Position numbers and translations under genes: made by a program | Assembly: GCA_014529385.2 (NCBI GenBank) | Contig: CM043953.1 | Span: 73,249,872-73,313,871, forward strand | Length of the DNA: 64,000 nt | Reading direction: 5' to 3' | Source of the DNA: Adiantum capillus-veneris | Taxonomy: Eukaryota > Streptophyta > Polypodiopsida > Polypodiales > Pteridaceae | The notes under the pieces: generated by a model | Database searches by the model: none | Told to the model about the DNA's origin: nothing | The model's input: the letters and a program-made list of their open reading frames with translations, nothing else | Shown here: positions 46,514-58,252 of the stretch, one piece after another | How the letters are laid out: the number at the start of each line of letters is the position of its first letter | Numbering within the stretch: the first letter of the stretch is position 1

Positions 46514-46644
46514 TCGAAGAGACCTAAACTAGGGAAAACACGAGCGTATTGTGAAGTTATCTTTTAACCTTCTCTAGGATTGTGTTTGTGTTTGTTGCTC
46601 TCCTGCTTCTTCTCTTGCTAAAAGCTACACTCAAATGATTGAAG

Positions 46645-47506
46645 TTATCTTTTAGCTTCAGCTTTTAGCTCTTGGACTTGTCTTTGCAGATCTCTAATGA
46701 CATTCATCCTGTCCTCAAGCTCTCCTTGTAGAGCATCGATGACCATTTCAAGCTCTCTAGCCTTAGCATTGTGGCTAAGTGCTGCATCTCTCAATTCTTT
46801 AGTCATCTCTTGCATCTGCTTGGCATATTCATTAACTTGTATGATGACTTCATTGTTTTTCTGCCAATCTTCAGGCTCTATAGACTGCCTAGATGTTTTA
46901 GCAGTTTTTGTGTGTGGCTCCTCGGGTGGTGTTGTGGTGGCTACTTGTGGTTGTGTCGGGGTTTCTACCTTTCCTTGAGGCGTTGCGGTTGCTTGGCTGC
47001 CTTTACTTTTTGAGGCTTCGTGGATGCCTCGGTTGTTTCTTTTTGGGTGGTTGGAGAAGGGGTGGCCTCTGTCTCTGTTGATTTGGGTTGCTCAAAACTT
47101 GCTTTCTCCTGTGGTTCAGGCTCCTTTTCTTTGTCTTCCTTGCCCTCAATGGGTCTAACCGTTGGTGAAGGTGGAGGACATGGCATCGGGTGGTCTGCTT
47201 GTTCTGTAGCGGGTGAGGTAGGCTTCAAAGAAATTTCCTCCTGATAATGTTGTGTCTCACTTTGTGCAGTAGCCTCTGCTTGTGTTTGTTGCTCTGCTGC
47301 TTCTTCTCTTGCTCTCCTCTCAGCCTCTTGAGCTTATTTTAACTGGAGGGCTTCTGCCTCTGGATACATCCGTTCAAGAAAGTCTGTGGGGTCTTTGCTT
47401 CTTTCCTTGCAGGGTTCTTAGTTCTGGGACCCCTTATCTCTTTTGGAACCCACTTTTCCAGATCCTCACCTGCAGCTTGGAAGCTTCTTTTGTAATTTTA
47501 TTTTCC
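46645..47506 (-). pseudogene. Antisense ORF of element F, C-terminal part
   Basis: On the minus strand, running towards the PBS of F: a Pro/Glu/Thr/Lys-rich low-complexity section (PSPTTQKETTEASTKPQKV), then, after a frame change, a coiled-coil-like end (QMQEMTKELRDAALSHNAKA; LQRQVQELKAEAKR) stopping at 46647-46645. Its N-terminal part is at 58253-59252; copia D was inserted between with CTTTC duplicated (47507-47511, 58248-58252). I recognise no catalytic domain. Antisense ORFs occur in some Tat/Athila-type elements; kinship is inference. Confidence 0.5.
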
Positions 47507-47511
47507 CTTTC

Positions 47512-47703
47512 TGAAGGAGTACGAGCAAAAGTGCGACGCGAGAGAGAGTGCGATAAGAAGAGCACGACGATATGGTGAACTCGCTCTACTGTAATGTTTA
47601 GAGCATAGTGAGTTCTTATTAGGTTTTTACAAAAGAATATGTGTACATACCTGGCGGCCCGTCCACTTACCTGGGCGACCACATTGGGCTTTATACCCCA
47701 ACA
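47512..47703 (-). repeat. 3' LTR of copia D
   Basis: Minus strand TGTTGGGGTATAAAGCCC... to GTACTCCTTCA. The polypurine tract AAGTGGGAGGT lies at 47704-47714. TATAAAG is 8 bp into the LTR. Confidence 0.93.
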
Positions 47704-47792
47704 ACCTCCCACTTAAAGTCCAATGTGGTACTTTAAGTGTGAGAGAAGCTACTATACAAGCTAATATACAAGAGATGTAGAGAAGTGATGTA

Positions 47793-49247
47793 CTACCCTA
47801 CACCTATCTGCTTGCGAAAATGCGCAAAGCTCTCTGTGGGAAGTCCTTTTGTAAGTAGATCAGCAGGATTTTCTTTGGTGTGAACTTTGACAAGCTGAAG
47901 TTGCTTATCCTCGAGCATTTCCCTGATGAAATGATACTTCACATCCACATGCTTTGTCTTTGAGTGATAAACTGGATTGCGAGCCAATTGTATAACACTT
48001 TGACTATCACAATATAACATAGGCATCTCTTCTTTGATTCCCAAATCTGTTACTAGTCGATTAAGCCAAATTGATTCTTTGCATGCCTCTGATGCTGCAA
48101 CATATTCAGCCTCTGTAGTAGACTGAGTAACACAATCTTGTAATCTAGAACGCCATGATACTGCTCCACCAGCCAATGTAAAGACATACCCTGACGTAGA
48201 CCTTCGGTTGTCTAAGTCACCTGCATAATCTGAGTCTGTAAAACCCTTTACACTTAGCTCCTGACTCCCATAGCATATACGCATACTCTTTGTAGCTTTC
48301 AGGTATCTCAATATTCCTTTCACTGCCTCCCAATGTTTCTTGCCTGGGTTTGACATGTATCGACTTACTACTCCCACTGCAAATGCAATGTCTGGGCGAG
48401 TAGCAATCATTGCATACATCAAACTACCCACTGCAAATGCATATGGAATCTTATCCATTTCAGCCTGTTCTTCCTCAGACACAGGACAATCTTGTTTGCT
48501 AAGTTTCACATATGGTGGCAATGGAACACTCAGTGCCTTTCCCTTCTCCATATTGAAACGTTGCAAAACCTTGTCAATATACTCTGTTTGAGATAACCAA
48601 ATCAACTTCTTTGATCTGTCTCTCTCAATGCGCATACCAAGTATATGACTTGCCTCACCCATGTCTTTCATGTCAAACGATTTTGCCATCTTTGACTTCA
48701 AAGCTGAAATTTCTTCCAAGTGCTTGCCAGCAATCAACATGTCATCCACATACAAAATAAGGATCAGCCAACTACCATCCTTAGCCTTCTTTGTATATAG
48801 ACAGTGATCGAACTCACTACGTTTGTAGCCTTGAGAAAGCATAAACTTGTGGAATTTATGGTACCATGCCCTCGGTGATTGTTTTAAGCCATAAAGACTC
48901 TTTAACAACTGGCATACCCAATCTTCCTTGCCTTTGTCAACAAACCCTTCTGGCTGCTGCATGTAAATTTCCACATCTAAATCACCATGCAAGAACGCTG
49001 TCTTGACATCCATTTGGTGCAACACCAAATCTAATATGGCAACCAATGCAAGAAAGCATCTCAATGTAGTCATCTTGACCACCGGAGAGAAGACTTCATC
49101 AAAGTCAATGCCTTGTTCTTGCTTAAAGCCCTTGGCAACAAGCCTTGCTTTGTACTTTGGCTGACTATCATGAGCGGTGATCTTATACCTGTAAGCCCAT
49201 TTACAAGGTAGAGCCTTTTTGCCCCGTGGTAGTTTAACTAGCTTCTA
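47793..49247 (-). pseudogene. Copia D reverse transcriptase and RNase H
   Basis: A 429-codon open stretch (49082-47793) plus its upstream continuation carries KARLVAKGFKQEQGIDFDEV, MDVKTAFLHGDLDVEIYM, LYGLKQSPRAWYHKF and the active site ILYVDDMLIAG (Y-V-D-D at 48752-48741). It then has TRPDIAFAVGVVSRYM and RNase H (DSDYAGDLDNRRSTSGYVF; QSTTEAEYVAASEACK; CDSQSVIQLARN; HVDVKYHFIREML), ending ENPADLLTKGL. All recognisable active-site residues are present. The only defect seen here is the TAG at 49247-49245 just upstream of RT. Confidence 0.93.
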
Positions 49248-50864
49248 TGTCTGGTTTTTATGCAGAGCTGTCATCTCTGACTGCATGGCCAATTGCCAAT
49301 TCCCGGAGTCCTTCATTTGCACTGCTTCCTTGTAACATGAAGGCTCATTGCAATCAGTCAACATGACATAGTTCATAGATGGAACAAACCTATCAGGAGG
49401 TCGCGTGACACGTCCAGATCTACGCACAATAGGTGGCTTAGGCTCAACCACAACCTGTGGTTCCACTCTATCGTGCCCTTGCTCCTCTTGAGCCCTGACA
49501 TTTTGTCTTGCACGTGCAGGTCCATCTTCTTGGAAGACAACTCTTCTAATCTCCTCAACCCTTTCTGGTTTAGAATGATATTTGGATTCATTAAAGTGAA
49601 CATCATTGCTGCGGACAACCTTTCTGGATTCGGGATCCCAAAGTCTGTACCCCATCTCACCAGAATTACCATAGCCTAGAAAGATGCACTTTCTACTCTT
49701 TGGCTCAAGTTTGTTCCTAAATTCCTTTGGAACGTGAGTATATGCCTCACAGCCAAAGACTCTGAGATGCTTGTATGAGGGCATTTTGCCTGACCATACC
49801 ATCTCTGGCACTGAATCCTTCTGCAAAACCTTGCTAGGAGATCTATTTACAAGATGAACAGCTGTTGATACAGCTTCAGCCCAAAACCCATTTGGCAGCT
49901 GTGCATTAGACAACATACTTCTGACCTTCTCTTGTATGGTCCTATTCATCCTCTCAGCAACACCATTTTGAGGAGGATTGTAAGGAGCAGTAAGTTCACG
50001 TTTTATACCTTTTGACTCACAAAAGTCCTGAAAGGCCTTTGAAACATACTCTCCACCATTGTCAGTGCGTAATCATTTAAGCTTCTTGCCACTCTGATTC
50101 TCCACAAGTGTCACAAATGTTTTGAAAACACTAAACGCTTCATCCTTGTGCTTGAGAAAGTAAACCCATACTTTCCTCGAGTAATCATCTATAAATGTCA
50201 TAAAGTAAGAAGCTCCCCCTAGAGATAGGTTAGGCATAGGTCCACACAAATCACTATGAACAAGTGCCAACTGTGTATCTCTTCTACTACTTCTATGCTT
50301 ATGTGGCTGCTGTGTTTGCTTACCATACAGACAATGTTCACAGAATTCAAAATCATTAAATGAAAAGCCATGCAAATAACCAGAACGAGACAAGATTTCC
50401 ATTCCCTTCTTGGACATATGTCCTAACCGGCAATGCCACAAAGAAACGTTTGGCTGCTCGGTTACATTGATTACATTTTTAGAGACATTTGATACATAAA
50501 TCATGTAAAGTCCTCCAGACTTTACTCCATGTGCTACTGTCATAGAACCCTTGGATATCTTCCACATGTTCTATCCAAAAGTGGTGACGTAGCCAGCATC
50601 ATCAAGTAAACCTGTGCTGATCAAGCTCTTTGTAATTGTGGGAACATGTCTCACATTCTTTAGCGTGAAAGAAGAGCCATTCTGAAACTTCAATTGAACA
50701 TCTCCAACACCTAAGATCTCACATGTCTGCCCATTGCCTAGCCGAACATGATCTTTAGTGGTCACATAAGAAGTAAACCACTCCTTGTTTGGAGACACAT
50801 GAAGTGATGCTCCTGAGTCTATAATCCACTCACTAAGTGCATTTCCATCAGATGCTGTAAGAAG
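49245..50864 (-). pseudogene. Copia D protease and integrase
   Basis: One frame with stops at 50573-50571 (TAG) and 50075-50073 (TGA), and TAG at 49247. Protease: EWIIDSGASLHVSPNKEWF (D-S-G-A). Pre-integrase: VSLWHCRLGHMSKKGMEIL; zinc knot FEFCEHCLYGK. Integrase: LVHSDLCGPM, YFMTFIDDYSRKVWVYF, LRTDNGGEY, NGVAERMNR, so D, D and E are all kept. Post-integrase: FGCEAYTHVPKEFRNKLEPK. Ends in the linker RRSGRVTRPPDRFVPS. The protease start is cut by E at 50864. Confidence 0.93.
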
Positions 50865-51092
50865 TGTTACCATATACATGTGGTAGTGATGTGTGTGAAC
50901 ACACTAGGACCGCCGGGGCATTTTTTCCCTCTTTAGAAGGTTTTTTTCCCCCGTGCATTGTATATACGCCCATCACTCTAGGGCTATCTATCTTTCCATT
51001 GCACACTAAGTAACACACTCTCTATTGTGTGCCTTGAGCTCCCTTCGTCTTCTCCAAGTTGTGTGTGTTTCTCTGCAACCCTAATTCCAACA
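50865..51092 (+). repeat. 5' LTR of copia E
   Basis: TGTTACCATATACATGTGG... to CTAATTCCAACA; a TATA-like TGTATATACG lies near 50958. The PBS follows at 51095-51106. Confidence 0.96.
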
Positions 51093-51094
51093 AT

Positions 51095-51106
51095 TGGTAT
51101 TAGAGC
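51095..51106 (+). promoter_or_regulatory. Primer binding site of copia E
   Basis: TGGTATTAGAGC, one mismatch to the usual iMet PBS (TGGTATCAGAGC). The leader then runs to 51454 without other recognised features. Confidence 0.88.
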
Positions 51107-51454
51107 AGGTCACGTCCTCCCGGGCTTAGTCGCCAGCTGCTCCAGCACACGTCTGCTCACTTTCTCCGATTTCAGTGAGCTTTGGCGAGCGTTCGCAGGT
51201 CGACAAATATTTTGGGCAAGCTCGAAGAGCTTGGTCCGCTCAGAATTTTGATTTGGGCTCATTTCGGCCTCCGTTTCCACTACGGGCAGTATTGCACAGG
51301 CTATTTCGTCATTTTGTGCAGATTTTCTGTCAGTACCGTTTTCTACATAATAGGTGCCTTATAGTCTTCTACGGTTTGTGCTATATAGCACAAGTTGTTC
51401 CCGCTCCATTTCTCCTGTTTTCGGGCAGTTTTCACATCAGGTGCAGCATTTACC

Positions 51455-54400
51455 ATGGCTGACAACAACAACACAGATGTGTTCAAGATGTTTGCTGCTG
51501 AGGACAGGTTGGATGGGGACAACTACCCTATGTGGGCTTATATGATGCAACATGTTCTTGTGTCAAAAGGTGTCTGGAACATTGTGCAGGGCATTGATGT
51601 ACGTCCTGGTTCTGAAGATGTAGGCGATGTTGAGGATGTTGCAGGTCTTGCTGCAAGGATTGCAGCTGTTAGAGTTGTTTTGCCTACGGCAGAACAAGCT
51701 CATTGGGATGTTAAGGATGCGCAGGCTCATGCATTGATTGCGTTGTCTGTGAAGCGCACCATTATTCCTCACATCCGTTCAGCAAAATCTGCAAAACAGG
51801 CTTGGGATATTCTAGCAGGTCTTTATGCAAGCCGCAATGAGGATAAAATTGCTTTGCTGCGTAAAGAGCTAGAGTCGAAGATTATGCATGAGGAAGATGA
51901 TATGGACACTTTCCTTGGTAGTGTCAAGGATATCAATGAGCAACTCATTTCTGCAGGTGAAGTCATTTCGGACAGTTCCCTTGTGCAGACTGTTCTTGAT
52001 GCCTTACCAGATTCCTACCAGACTTTTGCTAGTACTTGGAGACTGATGACCCAAGGAAATCCTGAAGTTGTCAAGTTTGATGCATTATGCACATTGCTAT
52101 TGCAAGAGTCACTTTCTAGAAAAAACAGGACTAGGCAGCGTGCAGTTGAACAGGCTTTTATTGCTTCTCAAAGAAAGGGTGGTAACAGTAATGCAGCCAC
52201 TTCTTATGGTTCTGCTGCGAGTGGCAAAATTTTTGTTCCTAATGCTTCTGCTGGCAGCACTTCGTCTGGCAATTCTGGTGATAAGGGCAAAAAGAAGATG
52301 CGTTGCCATTATTGTAAAGCCAATGATCACTTGATCAAGTCGTGTCCTAAGTTGAAGGCCAAAGAGGCTAAGAAGAAAGAGGGTGGTTCCACTGCAAATG
52401 CTGGTTCCACTACAAATGCAGCCATTGTTGAGTCTTCTGTGAAAGGAGATTGTGATGCTGATGTTGATGCAGAATGGGCTTTTAGCGCAGAGTGCACTTA
52501 CAAACCTGCTGTCCATGATGCATGCTTGTCAGTTGCTGCAGATTCACATGTGTGGTATTTCGACAGTGGTGCTACAAAGCACATTACCTCACATCGTGAA
52601 TTGTTTACCTCTCTCGAGTCTGTCCCTCATGGGAATTCAGTCACTTGTGCCAACAACGCCTCTTATCCAGTTCAGGGAGTTGGAAAGATTGTGCTCACTG
52701 CTGCTAATGGCAGTTCCTTCACACTTGTTGATGCACTTTATGTACCTGGGATCAAGAAGAATCTCTTGTCTGTATCCGCACTTGCTAGACTTGGACTTGT
52801 AGTCAAATTTGTGGATGACAGATGTACAGTTCATGATCTCAGTTTTGGTGATGAAATTGTTGCATCTGGGCTTTTGTGCCGTGGGCTGTATAAGCTCACT
52901 TTGTATGACAAGTGTGGACAAAATTTTGCAAATGCTGTTGCAGATTCAAGGGCTATTTCAGATGCAAAACTTTGGCATGCACGTTTTGGTCATCTGAATT
53001 TTGCCAGTTTGCTGCGTTTGCAAAAATCTGATATGGTTGCTTCTTTGCCGCCTCTTGAAGCACCTATCAAACATGTTTGTGAAGGCTGTATTCTGGGTAA
53101 AATGCAGCGTTCTAAGTTTCCAAAGGATGGTTCAGTTAGGGCCACATGCAGGTTGCAGCTTGTGCATAGTGATGTTTGTGGGCCCATGCAAACTCCGTCC
53201 TTGGGCAATTACCTGTACTTCGTGACTTTCATTGATGATTACTCCAGGCATGCATGGGTATTTCCGCTTAAAGCGAAGTCCGAAGTTTTTATGTGCTTCA
53301 AACAATTTTTGGCTATGGCTGAAAATGTCTCAAAATGTACTATGGGCACCCTCCGTTCCGATCGAGGGGGGGAGTATATGTCTCATGAATTTAATGCATT
53401 TCTGGCTAGTCGTGGGATAAAACACCAATGTACAGTGCCTTATACACCTCAGCAAAATGGTGTTGCTGAGAGGAAAAACAGGTCACTAACGGAAATGACA
53501 CGATGTATGGTCAAAAGTCAAGCTTTGCCGCATTCTTTTTGGCTTGAGGCCATCATGTGTGCCACTTATGTACTTAACAGGTGTCCTACGAAAGCTTTGC
53601 AGTCTATTACTCCATATGAAGCATGGCATGATAGAAAGCCTTCTATTGAGCACATGCGTGTTTTTGGCCGTTTGGCATATGCTTTGGTGCCTTAAGTGCA
53701 GCGGAGAAAATTGGATGATAAGGCTATCAAATGTATTTTTGTTGGTTATAGTGCTGAAAGCAAAGGTTACAGGTTGTATCATCCGCAAACAAAACGTATT
53801 CTGGTTTCACGGGATGTAGTGTTTGTGGAAGATTCTGTTCAGCCCTTGTTGTCATGTACTAGAGACAGTAATGTAAGCTCACAGGACATTTATGACACTT
53901 TGTTGCCTCTTTTCAGTAGTGGAAATACGAATGTAAGTTCCAATGAGGCAAATGTACAGCCTATGGGGGTTTCTGAAAATGTTTTAGAACAGCCTATTAC
54001 TGATGCAGATGTACATGATGTACTTGATGAGGAAAGGGCTGAAAATGAGCAGGCTAGAGGTATGCCAAAATGGCTGGTGCACACTTTGCGTGACAGTAAA
54101 TTGGATGCACCTTTATCTAGTCGTACTCGTTCAGGCTCTCGCCATGCATCTTATGCATCAGATTGTTATGTTTTGGCTGTGTCTAGTTTACATGATGTTG
54201 AGGAGCCTCTGTCTTTTGATGAAGCACAGAATTCAGAAAATTGGATTGCTGCCATGAAATCAGAATATGATGCACTTATAGAGAATGACACATGGACTTT
54301 ATGTGATTTGCCTCCTGGCAAAAAGGCCATTGGTACGAAGTGGGTTTACAAGTTGAAACGCAAGCCGGATGGTGAGATCGATCGCCATAAGGCTCGACTT

Positions 54401-55741
54401 GTTGCAAAGGGTTATGCACAACAAAAAGGCATAGATTATGAAGAGACTTTTGCTCCCACTTGTCGTATGACTACTGTGCGTTTTCTATGTGCATTGGCAG
54501 CTCATTTTGGTTGGGATGTACATCAATCAGACATTGTTACTGCTTTCTTGAATGGTGACATATTTGAGGAAGTTTATGTAACGCAGCCTCGCGGTTTTGT
54601 CATAAAAGGACAAGAGGACAAAGTGTGCAAATGTAAGAAGGCTTTGTATGGGTTGAAGCAATCTCCTCGTGCTTGGTATGAGAAAGCTGACACTCATTTG
54701 GTTAAACGAGGCTTTCGTAACAGTCCAACAGAAAGCACATTGTATGTAAAGCGTGAGGATGATGTATTTCTCATTGTGGTTCTTTATGTTGATGATTTGC
54801 TGATCACTGGACCAAATGAGAGACATATTGCTGAATTTAAGGCTGATTTGAATGCTACTTTCAAGATGAAAGATTTGGGGCTGTTGCATCATTACTTGGG
54901 TATACAGTTTAAGCAGTGTGATGGTGGTATTGCCTTGTGTCAGAAAAGTTAAATAGAGACATTGCTATGTAAATTTGGACTTGAGGATTGCAAACCTATT
55001 GCCACTCCCATGGAAACAGGTTTGAAGTTGAGTCTACACGATGCTGGCGATCCTGCTAATGTCACTCTTTACCAAACTGCTGTTGGCTGCCTCATTTATG
55101 TATGCAACACGAGGCCAGATATTCAGTTTGCAGTCTCGCAGGTCAGCAGATTTATGCATAGCCCAGGGTCTAAGCATTGGCAGGCTATCAAGAGGATTTT
55201 CCGCTACCTTAGTGGCACTTTACATCTTGGCTTGTTTTATCCCAAGGGGGGATCATTGCCGCCAGACTTACATGCTTTTTCGGACTCAGATTGGGCTGGT
55301 TGTTTTGACACGCGAGTGTCCACAAGTGGTTTTTGTTTCATGCTTGGCAGTTCATGTATATCATGGTTGAGCAAGAAGCAACCTACTGTGGCCACTTCGA
55401 GTTGTGAGGCTGAGTACAGGGCAGTCTTCACAGCTACGGTTGAGTGTGTATGGCTCAGACGCCTTATGGCTGACTTGGGTGTTGGACAGGACACTGCCAA
55501 CACTATCTACACTGACAGTCAGAGCGCATTGGCAGTTGCGAGGAACCCAGTTTTTCATGCTCGCACAAAGCACATTGAGGTGCATTACCACTATGTCAGG
55601 GAGAGGCTCTCAGCAGGAGAGATCAGCTTGGCTTATGTGCCAACACAGGACAACCTTGCAGATCTTTTCACAAAGGCATTGTCTCGTGAGAAGCTTGAAG
55701 CTTTCCGCAAAGCTTTGGGCGTACTCCCCTTTGTGGACTGA
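51455..55741 (+). pseudogene. Copia E gag-pol, one frame with two nonsense codons
   Basis: The start MADNNNTDVFKMF has a strong context (accATGGct) and is preferred over an in-frame ATG at 51395. Domains in order: copia gag (LDGDNYPMWAYMMQ; AKQAWDILAGLYAS), CCHC knuckle (CHYCKANDHLIKSC, about residue 283), protease (WYFDSGATKHI, about 370), pre-integrase (LWHARFGHLNFASL), integrase with D-D-E (LVHSDVCGPM, LRSDRGGEY, NGVAERKNR), RT (KGYAQQKGIDYEETFAP; YGLKQSPRAWYEKA; YVDD at 54785-54796) and RNase H (FSDSDWAG; SSCEAEYRA; TDSQSALAVARN), ending LSREKLEAFRKALGV. TAA codons at 53693-53695 (after integrase) and 54950-54952 (after RT) interrupt it. No frameshift in 4.3 kb, so it was active recently. 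Confidence 0.96.
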
Positions 55742-55804
55742 TCCTGTCCTCAGGGCATGGCACTTCCCTTTACTCATGTGCCAGCTCTCGTTCACCGCAT
55801 CACT

Positions 55805-55816
55805 CCAGGGGGGATT
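55805..55816 (+). promoter_or_regulatory. Polypurine tract of copia E
   Basis: CAGGGGGGGAT-like purine run directly before the 3' LTR. Confidence 0.8.
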
Positions 55817-56044
55817 TGTTACCATATACATGTGGTAGTGATGTGTGTGAACACACTAGGACCACCGGGGCATTTTTTCCCTCTTTAGGAGGTTTTTTTC
55901 CCCCGTGCATTGTATATACGCCCATCACTCTAGGGCTATCTATCTTTCCATTGCACACTAAGTAACACACTCTCTATTGTGTGCCTTGAGCTCCCTTCGT
56001 CTTCTCCAAGCTGTGTGTGTTTCTCTGCAACCCTAATTCCAACA
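55817..56044 (+). repeat. 3' LTR of copia E
   Basis: 228 bp, differing from the 5' LTR at three positions by eye (G/A, A/G, T/C, all transitions). Confidence 0.97.
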
Positions 56045-56049
56045 AGAAG

Positions 56050-56958
56050 AGCTGAGTCCATTGTATTCTTCAAGAAGTAGATGTCTCCTCACACTAGGTT
56101 GTCATCCTCTGCAACAGTGTTTGTCACATTTATTTCTCGAATCTTCACTGAGGACTTTTTCTTCTCACCATGGTCTTCAGCTTTCTCTTTGCCTTTTTCT
56201 GCTTTCCATTCTCTGCAGTCTCTTTTCATGTGACCCTTCTTGCCACAATGGTAGCATTCTATGTCACTCTTGCCTTTAGCACTGCGGGACTTGCTACGAG
56301 ACTGATTCCTCTTTCCACCTTTGTACTTTTCTTTGGTCCTTCCCCTGACAACTAAGGCTGTTCCTTTGCCTTTGTCCATTGTCTTTCTATTGGTTTCTTC
56401 AGTAAGCAGACTTCCTTCTACACCTGCTATGTTCAAACCATCTGGAGGTGCAGAATTACTCAAAGCTGTGCGAAAAGTGTCCCAACTTTCCGGCAATGTG
56501 ATCAACAGGAACATAGCTCTAACAGGTTAATCAAACTTGACACCTTGAGCTGACAACTGACTATAGATTGTGTTGAATTCATTCAGATGATTAGACATAG
56601 GTGTCCCTTCTTTCATCTTCAAATCAACAAGCTTTTTAAGCCAGTATACCTGTGAAGCTGCACTCTGCTTCTCATAAAGATCACTCAGCTTTAACCATGC
56701 TTGATAAGCCGACATCTCGTCTGCTACATTGAAGTAAACGCTTTCTGCCAAAGTCAACATAATGGTAGAAAGTGCCAATTCATCCATTTCGCTCCATTCA
56801 TCTTCGTCCATATCTTCTGGTTTTATCCCTTTGAGCTTTATAGGTTTTATCTGCTTCTTTTGTACCAACACGTGCCAAATCTGCTTCTTCCACAATGGGA
56901 AATTGGTTCCATCCAGCTTCTTGATATTGTAAAGAGCAGTGTCCTGTGATCCAGCCAT
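56050..56958 (-). pseudogene. Copia D gag
   Basis: MAGSQDTALYNIKKLDGTNF at 56958 starts a UBN2-type gag (FPLWKKQIWHVLVQKK; MSAYQAWLKLSDLYEKQSA; HLNEFNTIYSQL), interrupted by a TAA at 56529-56527. It continues LLITLPESWDTFRTALSN to an intact knuckle CYHCGKKGHMKRDC, with a TGA at 56091-56089 shortly before E. The protein is Lys-rich in its C-terminal half. Confidence 0.92.
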
Positions 56959-58055
56959 AGCTACGCTTCACAGTGGTTTACTTTCCTGGGAAAAATTCGA
57001 CAGAGTTTCCCCTGTAAACTGACCTTTGAACCAATATCAACCTGTCAAATGAACCAAAAAAGCTTCAGATTCTGCATAAATTTCAGCAGAGTCTCCTTTG
57101 TAAAATGGCTCTGGTGTACTCAAAAACAGACCAAAAAACAGCTCAAAAACACTGTCTCTCTGACATTGTAAGCTGCGGGTAAACCTGTCCTGCACCTGTA
57201 CTGTCTCTGACTGTCCCGTCACTGTCCTGTAAGCATAGACTGCGACAATGCCTCAATGGCAGTAAAGCGAAGATGCAATCCCAACTGTCTAACTCACAGT
57301 CAATACATCCTAGTTGCCTATCTAAGGCTGCTCGAGGGATCGCTCTAAGACCTGTATCACCGAAAGGATCTCAACATTCGAGAATCCCCCAGCTCAATAA
57401 AACCTCACTCGACCCTCAACAAAGGCTGCAGTAAATCTGACAGTACATAGACTTCCCACAAAGTCATACATCCACAAATTTCCCACTGTATGCTGTAACC
57501 GCTGCGGCGGTTGTTTGCTGCGTGACTCACAGCCAGCAAACCCTCAACAGACATACATCATCTCTGACAATACATCCCATGTGGAAGTACCTGCAATGTC
57601 AGGATGAAATTTGGAATATCAAGCAGCAAACACAAGCTACCTGATGAACTAGTGGATGTCGCCTACACACTGTGTGTAGATGCGCCCGTGTCGTATGTGA
57701 CACGCCTCCAAGAACTGTGAGCCATCCTTCGATGTGTAGACAGCCACAAATCAACACTCTGGGAGTGTCGATATCCTCAGCACCTGCAGTCGTAGGCCAA
57801 AAACCCCAAATTTGCAGAGTCGGATCTGAACCCGCCGAGACCACGTAGTCGAAAATGGCTTGCGCAGACCTTTGTCGAAGCCGAACGGTGGCCGAGATGA
57901 CCTCATAATGAAATTCTGAGAACACCGAGCCCTTTGGGCTCACCCACAAGATTTGGGGCCGTGTCTTCGCCTGTCGAATTTCACTCCAATTTGAGCTGGT
58001 GACTCTAGCCTCCTGCAGTGCTGCCCCGAGCCTCGATCTGAGCTCTGATACCAGT
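56959..58055 (-). other. 5' leader and PBS of copia D
   Basis: About 1.1 kb between the 5' LTR and gag. The PBS TGGTATCAGAGC (minus strand) lies at 58053-58042, two bases after the LTR. The word ACAAAGGAGACTCTGC near 57090 is shared with the leader of copia X. No coding region is seen. Confidence 0.8.
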
Positions 58056-58247
58056 TGAAGGAGTACGAGCGGAAGTGCGACACGAGAGAGAGTGCGAGAA
58101 GAAGAGCACGACGATATGGTGAACTCGCTCTACTGTAATGTGTAGAGCATAGTGAGTTCTTATTAGGTTTTTACAAAAGAATATGTGTACATACCTGGTG
58201 GCCCGTCCACTTACCTGGGCGACCACATTGGGCTTTATACCCCAACA
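58056..58247 (-). repeat. 5' LTR of copia D
   Basis: 192 bp, TG...CA, about six differences to 47512-47703; followed by the duplicated CTTTC at 58248-58252. Confidence 0.94.
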
Positions 58248-58252
58248 CTTTC

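Larger units (their letters stand above)
50865..56044 (+). mobile_element. Ty1/copia element E, young and nearly intact
   Basis: A 5,180-bp element flanked by AGAAG (50860-50864, 56045-56049). The LTRs are 228 bp each with three differences by eye. It has PBS, a single gag-pol frame with two stops, and a PPT. It is inserted in copia D in the opposite orientation. Confidence 0.97.
47512..58247 (-). mobile_element. Ty1/copia element D with nested E
   Basis: Two 192-bp LTRs (47512-47703, 58056-58247; six differences by eye), a 5-bp CTTTC duplication, an iMet PBS, gag, protease, integrase, RT, RNase H and a polypurine tract. E (50865-56044) sits at the gag/protease junction. Taking out E's 5,180 bp and one 5-bp duplication leaves gag and pol in one frame, with about five stops and no frameshift, so D decayed mainly by point mutation. 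Confidence 0.95.

Noticed and set aside
46697-47244. Plus-strand Ser/Val/Gly-rich ORFs opposite the F antisense ORF
   Set aside because: The minus strand has the coherent Pro/Glu-rich and coiled-coil pattern and is continuous in style with 58253-59252; the plus frames are shadows.
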